A stretch of DNA of 64,000 nucleotides. It comes from Haliclona indistincta. Taxonomy: Eukaryota > Porifera > Demospongiae > Haplosclerida > Chalinidae. The position numbers and the translations under genes are program-made. Positions 12,501 through 24,437 of this stretch are shown piece by piece. The notes under the pieces were generated by a model. It saw only the letters and a list, made by a program, of their open reading frames with translations. It searched no databases and had not been told where the DNA came from. Where the stretch lies: contig OZ024788.1 of NCBI GenBank assembly GCA_964017065.1, positions 9,155,761-9,219,760 of the forward strand, written 5' to 3'. Numbering within the stretch: the stretch's first letter is position 1; every line of letters starts with the position of its first letter.

Positions 12501-12862
12501 AGAAGGATGAGAAGGAGTGTCTAGTCGAGGTCGCTGAGTAAGAGAATAACTGTATCGGTATGGATCATGAGAAAATTGAGGATTGAAGGTAGGAGTTATT
12601 GCGGAGAGAGCTAGAGCACGATGTGGGTTTGGATGTTGTGATCTGAAGTATCGTGGAGAGGGATAGTGTTGTGGAGGATAGTGTGGGTGTGGTCTCTGAG
12701 TGAAGGAGGATTCCACATTGTGATATGAAGGAATCATTGGTTCATTGTATAGTATATCGTGCAATGGTTGAGAGTGGTACGTGTGATGTGAGGAGTAAGA
12801 AGAAGGATCAACAGCAATGGAGGAGAGGTCAGGTACTGGTTGGTGTACTGTAGACACAGTAT
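9570..12862 (-). CDS. NLR1: NACHT-LRR exon (immune sensor)
   Basis: This is one uninterrupted exon of 1096 codons plus a stop. It begins right after a TACTAG acceptor at 12862 in phase 1, so an upstream exon must supply the start; the codon at 12857 is GTG where NLR3 has ATG. Order: a Ser/Pro/His-rich linker (first ~300 residues, with a PPPPPATTAS run), then NACHT with Walker A EGAPGVGKTTF near residue 390, Walker B LLILDGYDE near 466, sensor VTSRP, the winged-helix piece FLHLTLQEYLAA, then leucine-rich repeats (LHSLSLTRCKLSSE) to the end. NLRs sense danger or microbes and oligomerise through NACHT. NLR2 and NLR3 are close paralogues. No DEATH exon for this copy was found between here and the gap at 19105, so the gene may lack its effector domain. 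Confidence 0.85.
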
Positions 12863-13160
12863 CTAGTACAATTACAGAAATAATTTGTAAAGTAGTTGAA
12901 GAATTGACGCATTCGTAGAATCTATCATTATGAGGTTTTTAGACATGCACAGCTGTGTGTTAGCAAATACTCAGACAACAAGTTAAGAGACAAAGGAAGT
13001 CTCACAACAACGAATACATGATGACATGGTTATTAATTACATACTCATATAACTACAAGTATACTGTTAGTCTGTCATAAGTGACTGTTCTATCAGATTA
13101 AACTTAACCATGGTATAAATCATGCCTGCAATACACGCCTTAGATACAGGCATGATTTAT
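12863..13160 (-). other. Conserved NLR upstream/intron segment with small hairpin
   Basis: This stretch matches 50008-50330 upstream of the NLR3 exon and then the two diverge. It holds the splice acceptor tract and a short palindrome (ATAAATCATGCCTG against CAGGCATGATTTAT, about 13115-13163), which is degraded in the NLR3 copy. I read it as the 3' end of the long first intron. Confidence 0.55.
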
Positions 13161-13834
13161 CAAAGGTGCTTAGTACATAATATTATTATGTGTATAACTT
13201 CAACTGCTTACGTGCAATGCAACTGATTTTGTTATGCTCAATAGATGTATGCTTTTAGACAATAGCCTTTAACAAATTGTATCAATTCAGCAGTCATGAG
13301 GCCAAGCCGCATCGATGACAACCAATGCCCGCAGACAACAATCCAAATGCTCAGCTCAATCATGACGATGCCGTGAGGACGCCCACGCACCACTATGGCA
13401 GCCATAACACAAGAAAGAACCACGAAGGAGGCGAGGCTGCACATCATGAAGCTATCACATTCAGAGTTAACAAAACATGCGAACACGTGGCGTGTAGTTC
13501 ACTTGCTTCTGCAGTGCTTCCAGCTTAGAGCTCTCATCACATTAGTAACTTTCGAGCAACCTCATTGGGTCAGTGGTCAAAAGTGACCAACCGCTTTTCA
13601 GGAGAAGAGGCACTCAGACTTGCATTGACACCATGCCAAGACTGTGTTGCAGCCATGAGATGCAGTAATTTTTACCGTCCAATACATCCAGATTACAAAA
13701 ATCGCCTTGTTTGCAAATTTGCAATTTTGGGAATCAGTAATGTCATTTTGCAAAAATGTCATTTCAGCACTAAGAGAGCATGGATTATACGTAACTTATC
13801 CCAACCATAACGTTTTATTACTAAATGCCTTGGC
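13161..13834. other. Unassigned sequence with a foldback-like terminus
   Basis: No gene recognised. At 13570-13595 the sequence CAGTGGTCAAAAGTG recurs, nearly as in the ends of the foldback element inside NLR3 (45871 and 47368), so a relic of the same family may start here. No matching second end was found. Confidence 0.35.
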
Positions 13835-15240
13835 CTTCGAAAAATGTCTAGATTAGAGCCAGAGCTAGTATATTGACAAAAGAGGAAGTATTAGCATGCG
13901 TGATACGAGAGTAAACCCTTATATGCTACTGACAAGTTCATTAGTTTATGTGACAAGAAGCTTGAAGCTACAGTTTTAGCTAGCTTCATGTACAACGACT
14001 CACAATACTGGTGAAGAGCATACCATGGCTACGCCACTCTTGGGTAGCATCTCAGAATTTGACCCAGGGAAAGAAGAATGGTAACAGTATGTTAAACGTT
14101 CAGTTCTACTCGCGAGACAGGAAACCAGGCGAATCTGTCTCTATGTATGTAGCAGAGTTGCGCTCGATAGCTATCTTCTGTAACTTAGAATCCTGGACAA
14201 GATGCTGCGTGACAGACTAGTGGCGGTATCGGCAATGTGCAAATTTGCCGACCGCTACTCCAGGAGAAAGACTTGACTTCTGTCAAACCCTTGGAGACAG
14301 CGCTAAGCTTAGAAGCAGCAGAGAAGAATGAGAAGACTCTTCAAACTCCGAGGTAGATACTGACGCTGTGCACAAATTGTCGAGACAAATCAGACAAGAT
14401 GCGCCAAGAACTCCACAGCCATGCTATCGGTCCAGAAAGAGCATGCAACCATTCAGCAGCCAATTGTCGCTCCAAGACGAAAGTGTGGACGTATTGGACA
14501 CATCAAGATTGCCTGTCGTGCAAAATCTACTCCGCAAGCCTCGTCAGGTCCATCAGTCAAGTTTGTCCTAGAAGATAAGAACAGTGATGCTGGAGAATAC
14601 GACTTGTTTGCCTTGGACTCAGTCCTTGGCCGTTCCCAACCATTCATGGTGGCTAACCACATTGATGTAGTACCAATTTCCATGGAGTTGGACACGGGAG
14701 CCTCTTAGTCTATTTTATGTCTGCAACAACATTTCATCGGCATTATAGTCTGAGAAAGCTCTACAACCAGGAAACTAAGAACTTACACTGGAGAGATGCT
14801 GGACATCGCTGGAACAGTACAAGTTAACGTGCAACATGGAGCTAACTGTGCTGAGAATCTATATACCACTTATGATCGTGGATACGGATGGTCTTACTCT
14901 CTTGGGAAGGAACTGGTTGACGTCTACACTTGGACTGGAGTGAGCTACACAGACTGCACGATGGTGCACTAGAGGAGGTACTTCGCAAATACTCAGGTGT
15001 ATATCAAGAGGATCTGGGAACCCTCAAAGACACGCAAGTGAAAATTCGTGTTGACCCTTCTGTATCTGTAGTACCATGTGCTATGCGCCCCTTGGTGGAC
15101 GAAGCTCTAGCGTCTTTGAATTCTCTGACCAGGCTGCTCCACTTGTTCCTGCACTCAAGTCAGAGAAGAAGACCGTACAGATCAGCGGAGATTTCTCAGT
15201 CAGTCAATCAAGCCATTAATAGCGATACCAGATACTAATG
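13835..15240 (+). mobile_element. Ty3/gypsy-type LTR retroelement, decayed and truncated
   Basis: Plus-strand fragments occur in retroelement order but in shifting frames. A gag piece (14098-14190) reads RKPGESVSMYVAELRSIA. A zinc-knuckle-like Cys/His region is at 14421-14540. An aspartic protease start, SMELDTGAS, is at 14682-14708. The beginning of reverse transcriptase (14980-15238) has VYQEDLGTLK and, after a shift, KTVQISGDFSVSVNQAI. The catalytic RT core, RNase H and integrase are absent. The leader at 13835-13990 has a relative at 54490-54665, perhaps LTR or 5' leader. Several stops and frameshifts make this a dead copy. Confidence 0.7.
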
Positions 15241-15745
15241 TAAACAACAAAAGACTTACAGCGAAGAGTCTTTTTTTTCATAAGAAACAAAATAATGTGC
15301 TCATACTTTGAGATACAACCCCAGCGCTTTTTAGCAAACATTGTTCTGTGTTCTTTGACCGAGTAGTTCTCGAAATATTGAACGTCGAAAGTTTACTTCT
15401 AATTACTCGTAATATAAGTTAATACTGAAAATCAGTGTGCCAATTATTTGAAAAGCTTGCATTGGAGGCACACAGCACCCAGGTATTATTTTTAATTTCT
15501 CTACAACAAACGCTTCAAACAACAAGGTTAGTTGGTTCTAGGGTTATTTTGTCATGCTGATTCGATTCTTGCATTCTTTTAGTGGTACATGCTTGTTGAA
15601 CTCAAATAAAATTGTGTTTAGGCTGATTTGTTGAAGGTACAGGAAGATAACAGCCAAATATTAATTTAGCATGTAGAATTAACTATACATACTACCAGCC
15701 TGGTTTTAGAACTAGTGTTATTTTTAACAAAAATGCGGAAACGCA
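15241..15745. other. AT-rich spacer, nothing recognised
   Basis: No exon or clear repeat. A T-run at 15270 follows the retroelement break. Confidence 0.4.
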
Positions 15746-16708
15746 ATGTTCAAATTTGTTGTTCTTTCATATGATAGGCGCTGGAAATGGCAACAGCTAG
15801 TAGAACAGAAAGATACGCTGGGGATCACTGCAAGAAGCTGGGTCCCTATCAACCAGTTTTATTCCGCAAGCCAAGTGATGAAGATAACGAAAATTAAGAA
15901 GGGTGCAGTGTATGAGCTCTGCCAGGTACGAAAGTCTAGGGATACTCCTTGGAGAGATTTCTATGAGTTGATGAGAGCAGTGTGTGATGAATCGTTTACA
16001 GTCTCATTTGAAAGTTTTAAACTTATGGTTGGCAGGCTAGAAAAGAGGAGAAGTTTACTATTGCGAAATAAGAAAATAGATGATATTGAGGTTTTATTAG
16101 GAGAGCTGTTTTGTGGCATGCATACCATTCCAGAGCCTGTTACTGACTCGGAAGACAGTGTGCCAGCAAAGGAAAGAGCGAAGACTGAAGTGTTAACTGC
16201 TAAACTACAGCATCTCAGTGTGAGAAACATCAACAAGAGGATCAAAGACGTGCTTTAAGATTGCTGAGTCCACAGCCAATATCAAAGAAATGGACATGCA
16301 GAGACAGAGAATCTCGGGATAAATGCATCACCAAACTTGAAGCTCAATTGCACACTGCTCATAGCTCTGTCCAACGTCTTCGACAAAGGCTCTATCGATC
16401 CAAAGATAAGGTTGAATTTGCATCCCATGAAAGCGTTGATCTTCACGGCCAGCTCATCGACATGGAAGAAGAATTTACTGCCAAAGTTGCTGCTCTAGAA
16501 GAAAAGATTGATTTGCTGATCACTGAGGTTGGAGTTACACAACATGAGCGTGACATCCTGTCTTAGTGTTTAGACGATTTACAGTCTAACACCATACAAA
16601 CCAAGAAAGGCCAAAGATTTGTTGATGGTGTACGCCAATGCTGCCTTGAACTATTAGCAATGAATGTTGCTACAAGTCAAGTTGAACCCGTAATTTGCTC
16701 AGTGTTAT
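15746..16708 (+). pseudogene. Coiled-coil protein of an invertebrate multicopy family, broken
   Basis: Plus strand: an open stretch 15746-16258 (FKLMVGRLEKRRSLL), then a frameshift near 16240 to 16261-16566 with heptad-like, Glu/Lys-rich sequence (LEAQLHTAHSSVQRLRQRLYRSKD; MEEEFTAKVAALEEKI). A TAG at 16564 follows, then readable sequence GQRFVDGVRQCCLELLAMNV to about 16700. The last part resembles a domain of uncharacterised multicopy invertebrate proteins, recalled from experience rather than searched. The frame stops where the Harbinger end begins (16709), so the transposon probably cut the gene. At least one frameshift and one nonsense codon show it is dead. Confidence 0.45.
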
Positions 16709-17001
16709 ACTGCGTTCACACAGGCACAAGAGCGCGGGTCAGCTCGCATTGGTGCGCACCAACTCGCTTCGAAAATTGCTGTGTGAACACGTAAAAATCG
16801 AGCCGAGCCGTGCCGAGTCGAGCTGGATCAGCACACTTTGGAAAAGTGAGCCAGCATAGGATCTGTCCCGAGTTAACACGCGACGAGTGGCAGTGTGAAC
16901 GCGAACTGGGCGCAGCCCGGGCTGGAAATTTCGAACACGCCCTGATTTCGCTCTAGTGAGCACGTGTGTACGTATATACTAGTACCACGAAGCTGGTTGT
17001 C

Positions 17002-17935
17002 ATGGCGTGGACGGAAAAGGAGACCTTGTCGCTTATAGAAGAGTGGGGCGATGAAAAGATCCAAGAGCAATTGGAGGGCTGTACAAGAAACAAGGCAATA
17101 TACGAAAAGGTAGCGCGTGCTCTGGATGCTTCGGGACACTCTCGTACTGCAGTGCAATGCCGAGAAAAAATAAAGAAGCTGAAGAGAGATTACAGAAAGA
17201 TGAAAGATCATAATGGTAAAACAGGTCGAGGAAGAAAGAAATGGCATTTTTATGATAAAATGGATGAAATCTTGGGCGACAGACCTGCTACTACTCCGCC
17301 TGTTGCTGTCGATACATCGGCTGAAGTGCTTTGTGCAATTGAAGAGAATGATATTACCGAAAATGGTGAGGAAAGAAGTGAAGTATCCGATCCTGATCCT
17401 GACCATGAGTTAGAGGAAGACGACGAAGAAGAGAACATAGTAGCCCTAGGCCTTCCCGATACTTTGTTTGAAAACGTCGACCCTAATAAGAAAGGAAAGA
17501 AAGATAAGCGTACACGACCATCTCGCAGTGAAGCTATTGAAAAGTCGATGAATGGAGCTGTTTTGAAAATGGCAAAGCTGCAGGAGGAAAGTGATATGCG
17601 GTACTTGGAAGTAGAAGAAAAAAGGCTGAAATTCGAGGAACGCATGCTTGACATGGAAGATAGAAGGCGAAAAGAAAGCATGGAACGAGACATAGAACAG
17701 AAAAGAGAAGAACGAGAATTTCAGTTTAAGGTATATGAATTAGTAATTGTCATATCTAAAATTATCTCAAATTCTTTAGGTTCTACAGCTGATGTATGGC
17801 AATAGGCAGCCTCTACCACCAATGCATTCACCATTGCCACATAATTCATTTCATGGATACAATGTACAACCCCCACAATTCTCATCATCACCTAGATCAT
17901 ACTACTCAAGTTTTCCAACTGAATCTGATCAATAA
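17002..17935 (+). CDS. Harbinger Myb/SANT-like DNA-binding protein
   Basis: I start at ATG 17002 (MAWTEKETLSLIEEW), which begins the trihelix/Myb-like domain; an in-frame ATG at 16966 is also possible. Exon one runs to 17730 and a 49-nt GT-AG intron leads to exon two, 17780-17935, with phase 0 on both sides, giving 294 residues. Residues 1-95 form the SANT/Myb-SANT-like domain (W...W...KW pattern, with LKRDYRKMKDHNGKTGRG). An acidic region follows (EEDDEEEN), then a long charged coiled coil (RYLEVEEKRLKFEERMLDME) and a Pro/His-rich tail. In this superfamily the protein brings the transposase to the element ends and into the nucleus. It has no stop or frameshift, unlike the partner transposase. 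Confidence 0.8.
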
Positions 17936-17990
17936 ATTATTTATTTGATCACAATAATATTTTGGAATCAATTATTTAAGAAAAAAAGAT

Positions 17991-19031
17991 TCATTTCAAG
18001 TATTGCACTAGCTCATCACGAATAATATCAGCAGGTGTGCTACTGTGTGATGGCCTTGTGTATGGGATAGTTCCTGGTTGGTCTTCTGCCATGTCTTCTA
18101 GCCAAGTACGAGAAAAAGACTCCCCGTGAACCTCGCATATGTTGTGAAGGATACAACATGCCAAAACCACCGGTGGTACTCTAGAAACATCCATATCATT
18201 TCGCTTCATTAGCCGTCTCCATCGAGCCTTTAAACGACCAAAGGCATTTTCCGTGACAATTCGGCCTCTTGATAGAATATAGTTGAATTTCTTCTTTTCT
18301 GATGACATAGTGGAATTGTATGGAAATGGTTTCATAAGCCATGACTTTAGAGGATAAGCAGAGTCGGCTACTATGAAGGGATAAATATCGATTCCTCTGA
18401 TTCTAACTCTGTTCGTATTCAAAATTTCTTTCTGGTTTGCCTTGTGATACACACTAGAGTTGGCGAAAACACGAGCATCGTGGACGCTACCCGGCCATCC
18501 TACCATGACATCACGGAACAAGTATTCATCATCAACTACAGCCTGTAAGACAACAGAATAATATCCCTTTCGATTATAATAATCGGTGTGGTTGAGAGCT
18601 GGTGGTTTGACTGGGATGTGAGATCCATCAATTGCACCAGCACATTGTGGAATTTCCCATTTTGTTCTGAAGCGATCCATGACCTCTTGTAGTTTATCTC
18701 CAGTAGGAAAAGATATGTATTTGTCTGATAAAACCTTTACGATGGCAGCACAAGTGTCATGGACAATCATACACACAGTACTACGTCCAACACCAAAAAG
18801 GTGTCCAATTGTTCGGTACTCACTGCAAGTTGCCAAGCACCAAAGAGTGATCGCAACACGGTGCTCTACTGTTATAGCAGATCGCATGTGTGTATCCTAC
18901 CGTCTAATTGATGAGCTGAGTTCAAGACACAAGTAGCTAAACGTTTCCTTGCTCATTCGATAGTTCTCTCTCCAGTCTGTCTCAGTGAACGTCTGCGTCA
19001 AATGCTCCCAGAAATGCCTGGACCTACATTA
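17991..19031 (-). pseudogene. Harbinger (HARBI1-like) DDE transposase with one nonsense codon
   Basis: The minus-strand frame runs from a likely acceptor near 19031 (FWEHLTQTFTETDW) to the stop at 17991. It shows the HARBI1 order: MSKETFSYLC, DTHMRSAITVEHRVAITLW, LFGVGRSTVC, first Asp in GAIDGSHIPV, second Asp in GWPGSVHDARVF, and Glu in TENAFGRLKARWRRL. The helix-turn-helix and all three catalytic positions are present. A TAG at 18899-18897 interrupts between IRR and DTHMR, where relatives carry Lys or Gln, so a single C-to-T change would explain it. The 298-residue part after the stop is intact. The first exon or start lies near or in the N gap. Confidence 0.8.
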
Positions 19032-19104
19032 CAAAATGTGAACAATAAGCATTTATAATTATAATCGTCGCTTACTTTTCACGCATCCAGACTTCCCTAG
19101 GGCG

Positions 19105-19304
19105 NNNNNNNNNNNNNNNNNNNNNNNNNNNNNNNNNNNNNNNNNNNNNNNNNNNNNNNNNNNNNNNNNNNNNNNNNNNNNNNNNNNNNNNNNNNNNNNN
19201 NNNNNNNNNNNNNNNNNNNNNNNNNNNNNNNNNNNNNNNNNNNNNNNNNNNNNNNNNNNNNNNNNNNNNNNNNNNNNNNNNNNNNNNNNNNNNNNNNNNN
19301 NNNN
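19105..19304. other. Assembly gap (200 N)
   Basis: A run of exactly 200 N, probably a placeholder length. It separates the Harbinger element from the 3' flank of NLR2. The missing DNA could hold the transposon end, a mosaic block behind NLR2, or the DEATH exon of NLR1. Confidence 1.
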
Positions 19305-19515
19305 GTGCTGATCCATATACTAGATAAAGCACAGAGGACACATCATAAGGATGTTGATGATTCCAGCTCACCAAAGTGTGGATTGAGCACATGTTTTAGC
19401 TGGTCACCAGGTTTAGTAGCTGCTAGAATCTCTAGAGTTCAAAGCCGTAAAGTTTGTGCAGCACATTTTGAGAATAGAACAATAACACTAACCTCATCAT
19501 ACCAGTAGTTGAGAG

Positions 19516-22500
19516 TCACCACTTCTTGACAACATTATGATAAGAATTATAATACTGCTCAATGACCACATCATCTCTGGAGAGAGGACAGTCACTCAAC
19601 AACTTCTTGTATCCCCTATATAGATGAACTTTTTTCACAGCACTGCTGTCTACACCCTCTATCAATAATTGGAACTGTTCTTTAGTGAATCTTGCTGTAT
19701 TAATTATGTTAATAGCTAGTTCCTCCATTGTTCTGTTCTGTTTGAGACCACTGACCAGTGCTGTGAGTGATGGAGTATCAATGTGTTCATCAAGGAAGAG
19801 AAGGTGTGTTATCGTGGTGCTGCTGACAATAGCTGTGGTGAGGTGGGTGTGGTCAGTAGTGGGAATAGAGCAGCAAACTAGTGCTAGTTTGTGTAGTCTG
19901 CAGTGAGGAGACTGCAGGGAGTGGATGAGTGAGCTAGTGGATTCACTGCTGAGATTACACCCCATTAATGACAGAGTGTGGAGATTGTTCTGCTGTTGTC
20001 CTATGAATTGAGGAACGACAAAATTTTTCCAACTTATAATTCTTAAGATCTCTAACACATCATGATACAAACTAATATTCTCAAGTGTCTCATCAGAAGA
20101 AGAATCTTGTTTTTTAATCACAAGGATAGATTCAGTCAACTTTATCTTTGTGTTGGTTGATAATTGTAATAACCAGTGATTGATTTCACTACAAGAACCA
20201 GTAGCATTCAAACACACTTTACCATTAGTGTGTTGCAAAGTAAAGGAAGAGAACTGGTACAAGTAGGTGTGGTCAGTAGTGGAAATAGTGCACTTACACA
20301 GTGACAGTTTGTTTAGTTTATAGTCTGGAGAGAGCAGAGAGTGGATGAGTGAGCTAGTGGCTTCACTGCTGAGCTTACACTTTGTCAGTGACAGAGTGTG
20401 GAGATTGTTCAAACTAATTCCCTCTAGTGTCTCACCTGGTGAAGAATCTTGTTCTGTAACATCCAAGTTCAGTTCAGTCATTAGATTAGCATAGGATGGT
20501 ATGTATAATAACCAGTGATTGATAGCAAATGCAGAACCTTCAGCTTTCAGAGAATATCTACCATTAGTTTCTAGCAACTCAAAACAAGAAAAGTGGTAGG
20601 TGTGGTCAGTCGTGGAAAAATTGCAGTTACTAAATGACAGTTTGTGCAGTAGCCTGATGCTAGGGGACTGCAGGAAGTGGATGAGTGAGCTAGTGGCTTC
20701 ACTGCTGAGCTTACACTTTGTCAGTGACAGAGTGTGGAGATTGTTCAAACTAATTCCCTCTAGTGTCTCATCTGGTGAAGAATCTTGTTCTGTAACATCC
20801 AAGTTCAGTTCAGTCATTAGATTAGCATAGGATGGTATGTATAATAACCAGTGATTGATAGCAAATGCAGAACCTTCAGCTTTCAGAGAATATTTACCAT
20901 TAGTTTCTAGCAACTCAAAACAAGAAAAGTGGTAGGTTTGGTCAGTCGTGGAAAAATTGCAGTTACTAAATGACAGTTTGTGCAGTAGCCTGATGCTAGG
21001 GGACTGCAGGAAGTGGATGAGTGAGCTAGTGGCTTCACTGCTGAGCTTACACTTTGTCAGTGACAGAGTGTGGAGATTGTTTAAACTAATCCCCTCTAGT
21101 GTCTCATCTGGTGAAGAATCTTGTTCTGTAACATCCAAGTTCAGTTCAGTCATTAGATTAGCATAGGATGGTATGTATAATAACCAGTGATTGATAGCAA
21201 ATGAAGAGCCTTCAGCTTTCAGAGAATATTTACCAGTAGTTTCTAGCAACTCAAAGGAAGAAAAAGTGTAGGTGTGGTCAGTAGTGGAAAAAGAGCAGTC
21301 ACTAAATGACAGTTTGTGTAGTAGTCTGCTGTTAGGAGACTGCACGTAGTGGATAAGTGAGCTAGTGGCTTCACTGCTAAGATTACACAAATTCAGTGAC
21401 AGTGTATGGAGATTATCCAGCTTCGTGATAAAGTAAGATTCTATCTCTGCATATCCAATACAAAGCTTCTCTAATAATGGATAGCAGTCAAACACAATAT
21501 TGACTGTCGCGAGTCCTTTCATTGCACTACGCAGGAAGGAAAGAGTATAATTTTCACTATTTATCATGATAACAGTAACTTTCTTAGTGAAGATTTGAAG
21601 TTTTGACAAAATCTTCAAATTTCCAGACCAGGATCCAGAAAAATCAAGATAGACTATCTTACCCTCTGCACTACCATCCTGAGGTGCAAACTCAAGACCC
21701 TTGACAAGATTATAGAAGTACTTTAAGACATCACTAGCTTTCTTCTCTATTCTCCAAGTGCTAGTGCTGTTGGCAATACAGTAACCAATGACAAACCAGT
21801 CTAGAGCTGAGCGACCATGAATAGATATAGACTGACCGCTAGAGACTAGAGTTGACTGAATGAGCTGTGGACACTGAGTCTCATACAACAAATGAAGCAA
21901 TGACACATCAACTGATGAATCATGAAGACCAGCCTTAAGATGGTCAAGAGGGACACCACTGAGTTGTGTTCTTCCTGCTAGGAAGAGTGCCACTGGCCAA
22001 TGAATGATATTCTTTGTCTTCTTCCCATAGTGCCGTAAGAAACTGCTCAAAGGGAAGAGATCATCTCGTGTTAGTAGCTGTGTTAGTTGCTCTGGGCTGT
22101 CACATTGCTGGGAGTAGTGCACTGCTGCAAGATATTCTTGCAATGTAAGATGTAGAAAGTTGTGTGACGATGATCTCCCAATACCTGCAGTCAGTTCCTC
22201 CTCTCTTTGCATCAGACCAAGTGTCTCTGATGGTACATCTTCTTCATCAAACACATACTGTTGCTTCTCTATTCCCTTTGCTGCTAGTGCAGTCACTGCT
22301 TTAAGCTGCTGCTTCACATCCTCTGGTAGATCACTCATGTCTCTTAATCTCCAGTCTCTGTCCTTGTGTACAGGATGGTGTGTGAGGTATCGTAGTAACA
22401 GAGTATGGACAAGACCTGTGTATAGTTCAGTGAGGGTCTTTGGGGCAAACCCTTTGTCCCCACACTGCCAGTGGCTGCGGTAAAGATCAGTCACTATGGC

Positions 22501-23759
22501 ACATTGCAGAGGATTGAACATAAGAGAAGATGAGAATGGATGACAGGAAAGGTACTCCTTGAAATCTTCTACTAGTTCTGGGTTGTCTCCACAAACTGAG
22601 TTGATGTACTCTTCAATGTTCTTATCTGTGAACCCCAGCACTTCTATGTGCTGGTCAATAGTCTGCAAGAAGTTAGGATGGAGTGTTCTAGTGGCTAGTG
22701 GTCTACTGGTCACCATTAGTGTGGCCCGACAGAGTAGCTCTCTACTCATCAGTAACTGAATCACAGAGTCAGATTCTCTTTGCTTGGTTGTCAGTTCATC
22801 GTATCCATCTAGTATCAACAGCATGTTTTGTCCATTTCGTTCAACAAGTTCTGTCACTACTTTGTGGTGTATCTCAGGGTCAGGATGGTACAAGAGGTCA
22901 TTGATAGTTTGTGCTGTCCTTGTCCTCTGGTCTCTCAGCTTGATAATAACCACCACTCCCCACTCCTGTAGGATCTCTCCTCTGGCCCATTGCTTGGACA
23001 ACTCGAATGCAAATGTAGTCTTACCAACCCCAGGTGCTCCCTCAACAAGCACACTGTGGGCAATACTGTCATTCTCAAACTTGCACACATCACTGAAATT
23101 TAGCTTTGTCTTTTTCTTCTGGATAGCATCAACATGACCATGCAGTCTGTCCATGATCATCTCATTTTTGTCACTATCTGTCATAGTCTTAACATACTTG
23201 TCAACTAGAGCAATGTTGATGAATGTTTTTGATTTGAAATTCAATAAATTAGACTCTTTATCATAAACTGGAGTTCTTTTAGCAATATATAGATCCTTGA
23301 GGTATGTTACATATCGTTGCATGCAAGGAGAAGCAGTGGTAGCAGGTGGTGGGGGAGGGGCTACTGAGGGTGAAGCAGCTGTACTGGTAGACTCGTATCC
23401 AGGATCTCGGTGAGGGCCTGCAGTGTGTAACACAACTGTACTGATGGGTCCATGAAGAGTGGTGAGGGGAGAAGATGGTGTAGTGACTAGTCTAGGATGC
23501 TTAGGAGGAGGAAGACCATGAGAAGGTTGATCGTAATCAGAGGAAGACAAAGAAAATTGTTTAAATGAAGAGGTTCTACTGGATGATGATGGAGAGAGAG
23601 TGACATGAGATGATAAGTGGTAAGATTTATCAGTAGAAGTATCCATTTTAGGTCGTTGAGATGGAGGAGGACCATCTTGGTCACAATTCAGAAAGGAAAA
23701 AAGATTGCTGGCACAAGTAAGATAAGGAATCATTGCAGGTTCATCAGATAGTGTGGCAT
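19516..23759 (-). CDS. NLR2: NACHT-LRR exon (second coding exon)
   Basis: One exon of 1413 codons plus stop follows a pyrimidine-rich acceptor ending CATTAG at 23760, phase 1. With the DEATH exon at 30280-30595 the protein would be 1519 residues. Order: a Pro/Ser linker shorter than in NLR1, NACHT with Walker A EGAPGVGKTTF (about residue 230 from the ATG at 23733), Walker B LLILDGYDE, VTSRP, the FLHLTLQEYLAA winged-helix piece, then a long LRR region. The LRR part includes three nearly identical 112-residue units (336-bp period, about 20400-21410, each with NNLHTLSLTKCKLSSEATSS). No frameshift or stop, so this looks like a working gene. The N-terminal sequence before PPPSQRPK differs from NLR1 and NLR3. 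Confidence 0.88.
20400..21410 (-). repeat. Three 336-bp in-frame LRR repeats inside NLR2
   Basis: The landmark GTTCAAAC/GTTTAAAC occurs at 20407, 20743 and 21079, exactly 336 bp apart, and the units differ at only a few bases. The period is a multiple of three, so each adds 112 residues (several LRRs) without breaking the frame. Confidence 0.9.
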
Positions 23760-23865
23760 CTAATGATCGGAAGATTATAAAGAATAAAGAAGTTGTGATG
23801 CAAGATGTAACGTATAATAATGTTTCTGATCAATCTAAGTATTACTATTTTTACTTATAATATAA

Positions 23866-24005
23866 GTTAGACGACGAGGCCATGTGATCTACGCTGTTTA
23901 GAAACCGAGGCGGGTCTGTTGTGACGACCGAGCGTAGCGAGGTCGTTACATAACCAGGCCGAGGTTTCCAAATCGCGTAGATCCCAATGGCCGAGGCATC
24001 TAACT
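23866..24005. mobile_element. Small palindromic MITE in NLR2 first intron
   Basis: About 140 bp with inverted arms of some 45-60 bp (GTTAGACGACGAGGCCAT against ATGGCCGAGGCATCTAAC) and a central hairpin (GACGACCGAGC against GAGGTCGTTA). No coding capacity. Target duplication not clear. Confidence 0.65.
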
Positions 24006-24437
24006 ATTTTAGAGTATAGCCATGAGTAGCTAAGCAACACTCACACGACGGATTTTGTAAACAAAGAAATGACGTTTGTTTTTTAAAGAAGACGAGGTGT
24101 ACTAAAGTTGTTTTTTTACATGGCTCTGAACAGAGAAAGGGCAATCTGTGATGGCGAACAACACTCAGCATTTCTCTAACACAAACGTTAAAGTTAATCG
24201 AATGGTAAGTCAAGTGCCTCTATGGCCTCGTCCCCAGGCCGAATTTTTCGCAACGCAGAAACGCAACGGAACGAAATGGCGAAAAATTAGGCCTGGTACA
24301 CACTGCAGGGGTAATAGTGCGCGTGCTCAGACCATTCCCCAGAATCTAGGGAATCCATAATCGCTTGGATATTCTCGCTATATTAATCCGTTATACTAGT
24401 CCGTTTAGCGAATCACTTTCCGTGCTATCATCAGAAA

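Larger units (their letters stand above)
16709..19104. mobile_element. PIF/Harbinger transposon, right end lost in the gap
   Basis: The element carries the two genes typical of the superfamily in opposite orientation: a Myb/SANT-like DNA-binding protein (plus) and a HARBI1-like DDE transposase (minus). The left end is placed at 16709, after GTTA, where TACTGCGTTCACACAGGC begins and the upstream gene is cut; TTA would fit a Harbinger 3-bp target site. Subterminal CGAGC-rich repeats follow. The right terminus is not visible, because the N run starts at 19105. Confidence 0.75.

Noticed and set aside
12857..12859. GTG as start codon of NLR1
   Set aside because: The conserved phase-1 acceptor just upstream, shared by all three NLR copies, explains the open frame better than a non-ATG start.
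20600..21166. Repeated plus-strand 70-codon frames in NLR2
   Set aside because: Antisense shadows of the 336-bp LRR units.
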